NCBI GenBank assembly: GCA_018335575.1
Contig: JAGXRT010000065.1
Span: 104,261 to 168,260 of the forward strand
Source: Bacteroidota bacterium
Lineage (GTDB): Bacteria; Bacteroidota; Bacteroidia; Flavobacteriales; Flavobacteriaceae
DNA: 64,000 nucleotides
Reading direction: 5' to 3'
Of this stretch, positions 46,248-56,086 are shown in pieces (position 1 is the first letter of the stretch; each line of letters starts with the position of its first letter). The translations under genes and the position numbers were made by a program. The notes under the pieces are model-generated. The model did not search any database, was not told where the DNA came from, and saw nothing but the letters and a program-made list of their open reading frames with translations.

Positions 46248-49112
46248 ATGAAAAAACTTACATTATTAGTGTTCCTGATATCTTTTGGAGCACTCGTTAC
46301 TGCTCAGACAACGGTTACTGGAAAGATATCTGATAACAACGGAGTCCCAATTCCCGGAGCCAATGTAAAAGTAGTAGGTAAATCCTTAGGAATTACTACA
46401 GATTTTGACGGAAATTATAGCTTAACAGTTAACGAACCAACACCCTTTTCTCTTGAATTTTCTTTAATTGGATTTGAAACCAAAACTTCTACGGTCCAAA
46501 GAAATAATCAGGTTATTAATGTTAACTTAGCTGAAGTTCAAACCATTCTCGATGAGGTTATTGTATCGGCCTCCAGAACTCCTGAGAGGATTTTAGAATC
46601 ACCAGTGTCGATTGAACGAATGGACATTAAAACCATTCGAGGAACCGCATCTCCTACTTTTTATGACGGTTTAGAAAACTTAAAAGGGGTAGATGTAAAC
46701 ACCAATAGCTTTACATTTAAATCGGTAAACACTAGAGGATTTGCAACATTCGCTAATACGCGTTTTATGCAATTGGTTGATGGTATGGACAATTCATCTC
46801 CAGCCCTTAACTTTAACTTGGGTAACTTATTGGGAATGTCAGAATTGGATGTGCAGTCTGTAGAATTATTACCGGGTGCATCATCGGCCTTATACGGAGC
46901 TAATGCTTTTAATGGTATTATGTTTATGAACAGCAAAAGTCCGTTTGATTATTCGGGTGTAAGTTTTTACGCTAAATCAGGGATAACCTCTCAAAAGGCA
47001 GCTGGCGACAACCAATTTGTTGATACAGGGATACGATTTGCCTATAAGTTTTCTGAAAAGTTTGCAGCCAAAACTTCTTTCTCATATTTGAAAGGAACTG
47101 AATGGTATGCAACAGATTACAAAGATTACTACAAGCCTGGAAACACCCGAGCGAACCCAGATTATGATGGACTAAATTCATATGGAGACGAGGTATCTAC
47201 GAATATGGACTCTACCTTTGGATTACCTGCCGGAACCATGAAAACCGTTTCAAGAACAGGATATAATGAAATTGATTTAATCGATTATGGTGCAGAAAGC
47301 GCCAAAGTTGATATTGCTCTACATTACCGTCCATTTGCCAACGACGTTGAATTAATATACAACGGTAAAATAGGTATGGGAAGCACTATTTATCAAGGTG
47401 CCAACCGTTATAGTATCCGAGAATTTATGATGCAACAGCACAAATTGGAATTGAAAGGAAACCGATTTTTTGTGAGAGCTTATGTCACTGACGAAGATGC
47501 AGGAAATTCATACGATACGCGTTTTGCAGCTATCAACCTACAAAGACACGCTAAATCAGATGCTAATTGGTTTACAGATTATTTCTTAGCCTATTCAGGA
47601 GCCTTATTAAATCCAGCTTTTGGCGGAGTATTTAGCACTGTTGCTGCTGCACCTGGAAATCACGCTGCTGCAAGAGCTTTTGCAGACAGTAATAAACTAA
47701 ATAATGCGAATCTTAATCCGTTCCAATTAGGAGCTCTTAATGCAGGAATAGCGCCTGCGCTTGGATTGCCTTCGTGGAATTGAACTGACAAGGCAAGATA
47801 CATTCCAGGGACAGCTGCATTTAATTCGGCATTTGATCAAATAACAAGCGACCCGAATCTGGGAACAGGATCAAAGTTTGTTGACGGTACAAAAATATAT
47901 CATACTGATGCTAACTATAATTTCGGTGATTTTATTGAGTTGGCTGATGTGCAAGTTGGAGGTTCTTGGAGACAATACTCATTAAATTCTGAAGGAACAA
48001 TTTTTACAGATTATGACGGTCCTATTAATTACCAAGAATATGGTGCTTATATGCAAGTACAGAAGAAAATGGTAGATGACCGCTTAAAATTTACAGGATC
48101 GTTACGTTATGATAAAGCCGATAATTTTGACGGTAATTTTTCTCCTCGAATTTCAGCATCCTATTCATTAGGAAGTAGTAAAACCAGAAACCTAAGAGCT
48201 TCGTATCAAACTGGATTTAGAAATCCTACTACTCAAGACTTATACATAGGTTTAGATGCAGGTAGAGCGTTCTTAGTTGGTTCGGCACCAGATAATTTAG
48301 ACCGTTATACAACACCAGCATTCCCTGTAAGAAATGCAACTGGTAGAGCCTTGTTAGGAAAATCTACAGTAGCCTTAAGCGGAAGGGCAGCATACGAAAA
48401 TGCATTTACGCTGGCATCGGTATTGGCCGGAGCTCCTAAAAAGGCAAACTTTGCTTACGTACAGCCTGAAAAAGTATCAGCATACGAAGTTGGATATCGA
48501 GCAGGATTTGGTAGAATGGCATTTGATTTAAGTATTTATTACAATGATTATGAAGATTTTATAGGTAATAAAACGGTAATTGTGCCTTTCTTTGGTAAAG
48601 CAGATTTTTCTGATGGAGGTGTAGCAGGATTGGCATTACAGTCGGGCGATTATAAAGCGTTCCAAATTTACACCAATTCAACAGCAGATATTTCATCGTA
48701 TGGCGGAACTGTAGGGTATACTACTAAGATTTTTGGCAACTATGACTTTGGAGTAAATTATACTTACGCAAAATTTGATTTTGACAAGGCCTCAGACCCT
48801 GATTACAAAGCAGGTTTCAATACGCCAGAACACAAAGTTAAAGTATCGTTTGGAAACACATCAATGTTTGAAAACTTCGGGTTTAATGTCAACTTCAGAT
48901 GGAATGACGAGTATTTCTGGGAGTCTTCTTTTGTTGATGCAATGGTTGAAGCAAACTCTGTTATGGATGCACAAATCAATTACTCGGTTCCTAAATGGAA
49001 ATCAGTATTTAAACTAGGAGGAGCAAACTTAGGTGGAAACGAATACGTTAGTGCGCCTGGAGTTGGTCAAATAGGTTCACAATATTATTTTTCATGGACG
49101 ATTAATCCATAA
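46248..49112 (+). pseudogene. TonB-dependent receptor interrupted by one in-frame TGA
   Basis: A 955-codon reading frame with an intact start, a carboxypeptidase-like domain (about 20-105, VTGKISDNNGVPIPGANVKVVGKS), a plug (about 115-230, NTRGFATFANTRFMQLVDGMD, PGASSALYGANAFNGI) and a barrel ending IGSQYYFSWTINP. Codon 512 (47781-47783) is TGA. The same frame continues without other stops to 49112, with typical receptor sequence on both sides. The missing base change could be a single substitution (for example TGG to TGA). It could be a recent pseudogene, a strain variant, a sequencing error, or a read-through site. A truncated product would lack half of its barrel. Confidence 0.85.
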
Positions 49113-49135
49113 AAGACTCATGTTAATTGTTTATT

Positions 49136-49171
49136 GCAAAAACCGCTCTATATAATAAGGGCGGTTTTTTT
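49136..49171 (+). terminator. Terminator after the TonB receptor
   Basis: Stem AAACCGC/GCGGTTT with a 15-base loop, followed by T residues. Confidence 0.75.
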
Positions 49172-49212
49172 AATAATTTGAAAAAAAAATTTCAACTTTT
49201 AAAACAAAAAGT

Positions 49213-49220
49213 TACCTTTG
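49213..49220 (+). promoter_or_regulatory. -7 box of atpD
   Basis: TACCTTTG matches TAnnTTTG, 53 bases before the atpD ATG. No TTG is seen at the usual spacing. Confidence 0.45.
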
Positions 49221-49240
49221 CACCACCAAAAAAAGACTGA

Positions 49241-50788
<1,548 letters not shown>

Positions 50789-50798
50789 TACTATTATT

Positions 50799-51077
50799 AT
50801 GTTTTTAGAAATTGTAACTCCAGAAGCAACCTTGTTAAAATCAGAAGTGGAAACTGTTTTTGTACCGGGTATTAACGGAGAATTTCAAATGTTAGATAAT
50901 CATGCTCCAATTGTTTCAATTTTGGGAAAAGGCGATGTTAAATTTAGAGGTAAGGCTGTTGAAATAGCTGATGCTAATAAAGGTAAGTTTAAACAAGTAA
51001 ATGATTTATTTGTATTATCCATTAACAGCGGAACAATTGAATTAAAAGCTAATAAAATTATCATTTTAGCAGATTAG
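50799..51077 (+). CDS. atpC: F1Fo ATP synthase subunit epsilon
   Basis: A 92-residue epsilon subunit of the central stalk: LEIVTPEATLLKSEVETVFVPGINGEFQMLDNHAPIVSIL, the beta-sandwich domain. The C-terminal helical hairpin seen in E. coli epsilon (about 138 residues) is missing, which is the usual short bacteroidal form. It ends in TAG, and a strong terminator follows. Confidence 0.95.
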   Translation: MFLEIVTPEATLLKSEVETVFVPGINGEFQMLDNHAPIVSILGKGDVKFRGKAVEIADANKGKFKQVNDLFVLSINSGTIELKANKIIILAD

Positions 51078-51094
51078 AAATGATAATAACAATA

Positions 51095-51124
51095 AAAAAA
51101 CCCGAGTTATACTCGGGTTTTTTG
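51095..51124 (+). terminator. Terminator of atpD-atpC
   Basis: Stem AAACCCGAGT/ACTCGGGTTT with a TAT loop and a T run. Confidence 0.9.
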
Positions 51125-51143
51125 CTTTTTAAAAGTAAGCTAT

Positions 51144-52469
51144 TTAACTAAAAAGCTTTACAATATCGTTTCCGTTTGCTAAAATAAGCAGTGAAATTAA
51201 CAATAAAAATCCGGCTACTTGTGCATATTCTAAAAACTTATCGCTAGGTTTTTTACCTGTTATCATTTCAAATAGAGTAAATACTACATGGCCTCCATCA
51301 AGAGCAGGAATCGGTAATAAATTCATAAATCCTAACATAATAGATAAGAAGGCTGTTATTGACCAAAAGGCTGCCCAGCTCCATGTCGATGGAAAAATAC
51401 TTCCAATGGCAATAAAACCCCCAATACTGGTTGCACCTTTTTTGGTAAATACATATTTAAATTGAGCAATAAAATCATGTAAGGTCCAATAAGCCATTTT
51501 GCTGCCTTCTGTAATACTTTCAGTAAATGAATACATTTTAGTTTGGTATCCAACTATATCTTTTGTTGGCATTTTAGGTGCTAAACCTACCTCATTTTTA
51601 TCGTTTGGCGTAACAGATGTTGTAAGTAATTCACCATTTCTTAAAAAAGTAATTTCTAGCGAATTTTGATTTTTATTATTTTTAATAGCATCCGTAAAAT
51701 CGTTCCAAAATGCCATATTTTGACCATTCACACTTACAATGCTATCATTTTTCATCAAGCCACTAGATTGTGCAGGTGAATCTGCCAGTACAGTATCTAT
51801 AACTGCATAAAATCTAGGTGTAAAAGGTTTAAGAACACCTTTTTCCCACATGGTTTCGCCAATAGTTTCTGGGATACTGATGGTTTCTGTAGTTCCATCT
51901 GTATGCATAACTTCTACAGTGTTAACTGTTCTTAAAAATAAATATTTATTGATATCAACAACATCTTCTGGTGTTTCATTATTAATTTTTAGTATTTGGT
52001 CGCCGTCTTGAAATCCTAAATTTTTAAATTCACTTTCAACAGAAAAACCATATTTTATATCTTTATCTGTAGAGTATTCTGTTCCCCAAACAAATAAAAT
52101 CATGATGTAAATTAGAACTCCTAAAATGAAATTAACAGTAACTCCTCCTAGCATAATAATTAAACGTTGCCAAGCTGGTTTAGATCTAAACTCCCACGGT
52201 TGTGCTGGTTGTTTCATTTGTTCAACATCCATGCTTTCATCTATCATTCCTGATATTTTTACATATCCTCCAAGGGGTATCCAACCAATCCCATATACAG
52301 TTTCTCCTATTTTCTTTTTGAAAATAGAGAATTTATAATCAAAAAATAGATAGAATTTTTCTACTCTAGTTTTAAAAAGTTTAGCCGGCAGATAATGTCC
52401 GAACTCGTGCAATACTATTAAGATTGATAAACTCAGTAAAAACTGACTTGCTTTAATCAAAATATCCAT
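51144..52469 (-). CDS. rseP: RseP-type site-2 membrane metalloprotease
   Basis: A 441-residue membrane zinc protease that cuts proteins within the membrane, usually anti-sigma factors or signal-peptide remnants. Motifs: HEFGH in the first helix (LIVLHEFGHYLPAKLF), GYVKISGM, a PDZ-like region with ADSPAQSSGLMKNDSIVSVNG, and the C-terminal LLPIPALDGGHVVFTLFE, with the LDG motif. I start at the ATG at 52469 (MDILIKASQ), directly before the first helix, instead of the in-frame ATG at 52493. It could act on the putative anti-sigma at 28597, but this is speculation. Confidence 0.93.
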   Translation of the reverse strand: MDILIKASQFLLSLSILIVLHEFGHYLPAKLFKTRVEKFYLFFDYKFSIFKKKIGETVYGIGWIPLGGYVKISGMIDESMDVEQMKQPAQPWEFRSKPAWQRLIIMLGGVTVNFILGVLIYIMILFVWGTEYSTDKDIKYGFSVESEFKNLGFQDGDQILKINNETPEDVVDINKYLFLRTVNTVEVMHTDGTTETISIPETIGETMWEKGVLKPFTPRFYAVIDTVLADSPAQSSGLMKNDSIVSVNGQNMAFWNDFTDAIKNNKNQNSLEITFLRNGELLTTSVTPNDKNEVGLAPKMPTKDIVGYQTKMYSFTESITEGSKMAYWTLHDFIAQFKYVFTKKGATSIGGFIAIGSIFPSTWSWAAFWSITAFLSIMLGFMNLLPIPALDGGHVVFTLFEMITGKKPSDKFLEYAQVAGFLLLISLLILANGNDIVKLFS

Positions 52470-52575
52470 TAGGTAAAATTTAAATTTGTGCAAATATACA
52501 GTTTTATATTAAGGACATTCTACTGTTATACTATAATTTAACAAAGAAATAACCCTTAAAAAAAGATGAAATAAT

Positions 52576-52620
52576 ATGACAAATGTCATTATTTAGAATC
52601 ATTCTAATTTAGTATATTTG
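52576..52620 (+). promoter_or_regulatory. feoA promoter with overlapping palindromes, probable metal-regulator operator
   Basis: A TATATTTG box (52613-52620) lies 26 bases before feoA. Two inverted repeats precede it: ATGACA-AA-TGTCAT (52576-52589) and TTAGAAT-C-ATTCTAA (52593-52607). The second ends five bases before the -7 box, where a bound repressor would block RNA polymerase. Iron control by Fur or a DtxR-type repressor is inferred from the feo genes. Confidence 0.55.
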
Positions 52621-52646
52621 TCATTCAAAAGTTTAAATCAAATTTT

Positions 52647-52871
52647 ATGCTCAAGGTTGCTGATATGTTAGTAGGAGAAAAAGGGATAATAACTGAATTA
52701 TGTTTAGAAAATATTCCGCTTAATTTATTGGAGATGGGTTGTTTGCCTGGTAATGAATTAGAATTAGTGCAACTGGCTCCTCTAAGTGATCCTTTGTATT
52801 TGAGAATTGACAATACTTTTTTAGCAATCAGAAAAGAAACAGCAGCATTTATTCAAATAACTAAGATTTAA
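52647..52871 (+). CDS. feoA: Ferrous iron transport protein FeoA
   Basis: A 74-residue SH3-fold cytosolic protein that accompanies FeoB in Fe(II) uptake. Typical pattern: VGEKGIITELCLENIPLNLLEMGCLPGNELELVQLAPLSDPLYLRIDNTFLAIRKETA, with the MGxxPG-like turn and the C-terminal strand. In many Bacteroidota FeoA is fused to FeoB, while here it is separate. Its stop is followed after three bases by the feoB ATG. Confidence 0.94.
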   Translation: MLKVADMLVGEKGIITELCLENIPLNLLEMGCLPGNELELVQLAPLSDPLYLRIDNTFLAIRKETAAFIQITKI

Positions 52872-52874
52872 TTG

Positions 52875-54980
52875 ATGTTAAAATCAAAAACTATCAAAAT
52901 TTCACTTGTTGGGAATCCCAATACCGGCAAAACCTCTCTTTTTAATGTATTAACTGGATTAAATCAAAAGGTAGGTAATTATCCGGGAATTACCGTTGAT
53001 AAGAAACAAGGTCAATGTAAGCTTTCCAATACCGTTTCGGGCATTGTTACCGATTTGCCAGGAACCTATAGTATAAACCCTACATCAATTGATGAAAGTA
53101 TTGTATTAGATACTTTATTGAATAATCAGAATGAAGATTATCCTGATGTGGTTGTGGTGGTTGCTGATATTGAAAACTTAAAAAGAAATTTACTGCTTTT
53201 TACACAGATTAAAGATTTAGAAATTCCTACGATATTAGCTATCAATATGGCCGATCAGATGAAAAGTAAAGGAATTTCATTTGATAAAGAAACACTTGAG
53301 CGAGAGCTTAAAACTAAAATTATTTTAGTAAGTGCACGGAAAAATACGGGTATAGAAGAACTTAAAGAAGCTATTATAAGTTATAATTCATCTGATTTAT
53401 CTCCTGTTGCATCGATTGCTTACCGTATGGATCACGAGTTTTTTGAAGATGTTAAACTTAAATTTAAAGACAAACACTCGTTGTATAAATCATGGTTGCT
53501 TATTACACAACATCAATCGGCAACTTTCATAACCGATGAAGAGCATAAAATTATCCATGAATTTAGAAGTGATATCAAAAAAATTGAAAAACTTCAACAT
53601 AAAGAAACTGTTTTAAGATATTCTGTAATTAACGAAATTTTAAAAAAAGGATACCGAGTAAACAGAAGCGAAGGAACAGATATAAGGGCTTACTTGGATA
53701 AAATTTTAACCCATAAAATATTTGGATATTTCTTATTTACTTTTATACTATTAGCTATTTTTCAATCGGTATTTAATTTAGCCTCGTATCCTATGGACTT
53801 TATTGATACTTCATTTGCAGAAATGAGTAGCTATTTAAGTTCTAAATTGCCCTCAGGTCCATTTTCTGATTTATTAAGCGAAGGGGTAATTCCGGGTATT
53901 GGTGGTATCGTAATATTTATACCTCAAATTGCTATTTTATTTTTCTTTATTGCCATATTAGAAGAAACCGGTTACATGAGTCGCGTTGTATTTTTAATGG
54001 ATAAAGTAATGCGTAGATTTGGATTAAATGGTAAAAGTGTAATTCCATTAATATCTGGAACAGCTTGTGCGGTTCCGGCTATTATGGCAACCAGAAATAT
54101 TAACAATTGGAAAGAACGATTGATTACAATCTTGGTTACTCCATTTACAACTTGTTCCGCCCGATTACCAGTTTATGTTATTATTATTGCTGTTGTTATT
54201 CCTAATAAAATGCTTTATGGAGTATTTAATTTACAAGGATTAATAATGATGTCACTATATTTAATAGGATTTATTTCAGCAATTATAGCAGCTTATGTTT
54301 TAAGTAAGTTTATTAAAACCAACGAGCAATCATTCTTTGTAATTGAGATGCCAAATTATAAATTCCCATCATTTAAAAATGTCTTTATTACCGTAATAGA
54401 GCGAACTAAAGCATTTGTTTTTGGCGCAGGTAAAATAATTCTATCAATCTCAATTGTGCTATGGTTTTTGGCATCCAACGGTCCAGAATCGTATAAGAAT
54501 GCTGAAAGTTTAGTCAAACTGCAACAAATTGATGAATTAAACGATGAAGAATTTGAACAACAACTAGCATCGTATAAATTACAACACTCATATATCGGAA
54601 TTTTAGGAAAAACCATTGAACCTGCTATAGCTCCATTAGGCTACGATTGGAAAATGGGTATAGCTATTATTAGTTCGTTTGCCGCAAGAGAAGTATTTGT
54701 TTCAACCTTGGCAACTATTTATAGTGTTGAAAGTGATGAACAAATGACTACCATCAAAGAACGGTTAATAGCAGAGGTAAATCCAACTACTCAAAAACGC
54801 CGATTCGATTTGCCTACAGGAATGTCTTTATTGATATTTTATGCATTTGCACTTCAATGTGCAGGTACTGTGGCTATTGTAAAACGCGAAACAAAAAGCT
54901 GGAAATGGCCATTAATACAATTCGTAGGAATGGGTATAATAGCTTATATTACAGCTTTTATAACGTATAATATATTTTAA
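52875..54980 (+). CDS. feoB: Ferrous iron transporter FeoB
   Basis: A 701-residue transporter with an N-terminal G domain (GNPNTGKTSLFN G1; VGNYPGITVD G2; DLPGTYSI G3; NMAD G4) and a membrane domain with two gate regions (GIGGIVIFIPQIAILFFFIAILEETGYMSR and LISGTACAVPAIMATR with the Cys; FAAREVFVSTLATIYS later). The TTG just before could also serve as start, but the ATG at 52875 is preferred. It imports Fe(II) under low oxygen or low iron. The last gene of the operon is a 38-residue Cys-rich protein. Confidence 0.96.
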   Translation: MLKSKTIKISLVGNPNTGKTSLFNVLTGLNQKVGNYPGITVDKKQGQCKLSNTVSGIVTDLPGTYSINPTSIDESIVLDTLLNNQNEDYPDVVVVVADIENLKRNLLLFTQIKDLEIPTILAINMADQMKSKGISFDKETLERELKTKIILVSARKNTGIEELKEAIISYNSSDLSPVASIAYRMDHEFFEDVKLKFKDKHSLYKSWLLITQHQSATFITDEEHKIIHEFRSDIKKIEKLQHKETVLRYSVINEILKKGYRVNRSEGTDIRAYLDKILTHKIFGYFLFTFILLAIFQSVFNLASYPMDFIDTSFAEMSSYLSSKLPSGPFSDLLSEGVIPGIGGIVIFIPQIAILFFFIAILEETGYMSRVVFLMDKVMRRFGLNGKSVIPLISGTACAVPAIMATRNINNWKERLITILVTPFTTCSARLPVYVIIIAVVIPNKMLYGVFNLQGLIMMSLYLIGFISAIIAAYVLSKFIKTNEQSFFVIEMPNYKFPSFKNVFITVIERTKAFVFGAGKIILSISIVLWFLASNGPESYKNAESLVKLQQIDELNDEEFEQQLASYKLQHSYIGILGKTIEPAIAPLGYDWKMGIAIISSFAAREVFVSTLATIYSVESDEQMTTIKERLIAEVNPTTQKRRFDLPTGMSLLIFYAFALQCAGTVAIVKRETKSWKWPLIQFVGMGIIAYITAFITYNIF

Positions 54981-54983
54981 TTT

Positions 54984-55100
54984 ATGCAACAGTTGCTAGT
55001 TTATATTGCCTTATGTATAGCTGCATTTTTTTTAATAAAAAAGTTCTTTTTTACATCAAAAAAAGGAAAGAAAAAATGCGACTCTGATTGTGGCTGTTAA
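54984..55100 (+). CDS. FeoB-associated Cys-rich membrane protein
   Basis: A 38-residue protein starting three bases after feoB: an N-terminal helix (MQQLLVYIALCIAAFFLI), a Lys-rich segment, and the tail KKCDSDCGC with three Cys. Size, order and Cys-rich tail match the small FeoB-associated family found downstream of feoB (a role like FeoC has been suggested; not proven). It ends 8 bases before the convergent ZIP gene. Confidence 0.88.
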   Translation: MQQLLVYIALCIAAFFLIKKFFFTSKKGKKKCDSDCGC

Positions 55101-55108
55101 AAATTAAG

Positions 55109-55927
55109 TTATCCTAAAGCAACATCTAAAGTCATCATTACCATAAAACCACCGATGAATCCAAGTGTGGCTATATCGGTATATTTATCTAATTGTGTTT
55201 CTGGAATAACTTCTTCTACCACAACAAATATCATTGCACCAGCTGCAAAAGCCAAAGCGTAAGGTAAAATGGGCTCAAACGATAAAACAGCCCAGGCACC
55301 TAAGACTGCTGCAATAGGTTCAACTATGGCTGAAAGCTGACCATACCAAAAACTTTTAAATTTACTTATTCCTTGCCTTCTTAATGGCATGGAAACTGCA
55401 ATTCCCTCAGGAAAGTTTTGCAGTCCAATACCTATGGCTAATGCAACGGCCCCTCCAATAGTAGCGCCTTCAATACCTGCAGCAACTCCGCCAAACAACA
55501 CACCTACCGCTAAACCTTCTGGAATATTATGGAGGGTAATAGCAAGAACCAATAAAGTGGTTTTATGCCAAGGAGTTTTAATACCTTCTGCTTCTTTAAA
55601 ATTTACGTGAATATGTGGTAAAAGTTTATCCAAACCATATAAAAAAAGTGCCCCGAATCCAAAACCAATAACTGCTGGTACTACTTTAGCAAATCCATCT
55701 CCTTCACTCATTTCAATTGCAGGCGCGAGCAAGCTCCAGAAACTGGCAGCAACCATTACACCTCCAGTAAAACCTAGCATTCCGTCAAAAAAAGCACGAT
55801 TCATGGTTTTAAATAAAAACACAAACGAAGCACCAAGTGCAGTTACTAGCCAGGTAAATAAGGTAGCATAAAAAGCAGCTAAAATAGGATTAATGCTTTC
55901 AAAATAAATTATAATTTCCTGAATCAT
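55109..55927 (-). CDS. ZIP-family metal transporter
   Basis: A 272-residue membrane protein with eight predicted helices and the ZIP signatures: LAITLHNIPEGLAVGVLFGG (helix IV) and GIGLQNFPEGIAVSMPLRR (helix V), which hold the transport-site His and Glu residues, and AGAMIFVVVEEVIPE near the C-terminus. The GufA/ZupT-like group moves Zn(II), and sometimes Fe(II) or Mn(II). Convergent with the feo operon, so a metal theme is plausible. The ion cannot be fixed. Confidence 0.93.
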   Translation of the reverse strand: MIQEIIIYFESINPILAAFYATLFTWLVTALGASFVFLFKTMNRAFFDGMLGFTGGVMVAASFWSLLAPAIEMSEGDGFAKVVPAVIGFGFGALFLYGLDKLLPHIHVNFKEAEGIKTPWHKTTLLVLAITLHNIPEGLAVGVLFGGVAAGIEGATIGGAVALAIGIGLQNFPEGIAVSMPLRRQGISKFKSFWYGQLSAIVEPIAAVLGAWAVLSFEPILPYALAFAAGAMIFVVVEEVIPETQLDKYTDIATLGFIGGFMVMMTLDVALG

Positions 55928-55983
55928 AGTATTATATTTTACACTAAAATAGTATTTATTTTTAAACTTAATGTACGTTATAT

Positions 55984-56013
55984 TTGCCTTTAATAGTAGA
56001 TACCGTACTTTTG
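55984..56013 (+). promoter_or_regulatory. Promoter of leuS
   Basis: TTG (55984-55986), a 19-base spacer, TACTTTTG (56006-56013), about 73 bases before the leuS ATG. Another TATATTTG box (55979-55986) overlaps the TTG and could be a second, upstream promoter. Confidence 0.6.
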
Positions 56014-56086
56014 TACAAAACTAAAAAGAAAATTGAATCATCTTTTTAAATACAATAGATAAATTTTATATAAAGAAACTTTTAGA

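Noticed and set aside
47940..49112. A separate 390-residue gene starting at a TTG
   Set aside because: It is the same frame as the broken TonB receptor and begins in the middle of its barrel. Treated as the second part of one interrupted gene.
46248..49112. Reassignment of TGA to Trp in this organism
   Set aside because: About 60 genes use TGG for Trp and none other has an internal TGA, so the standard code holds.
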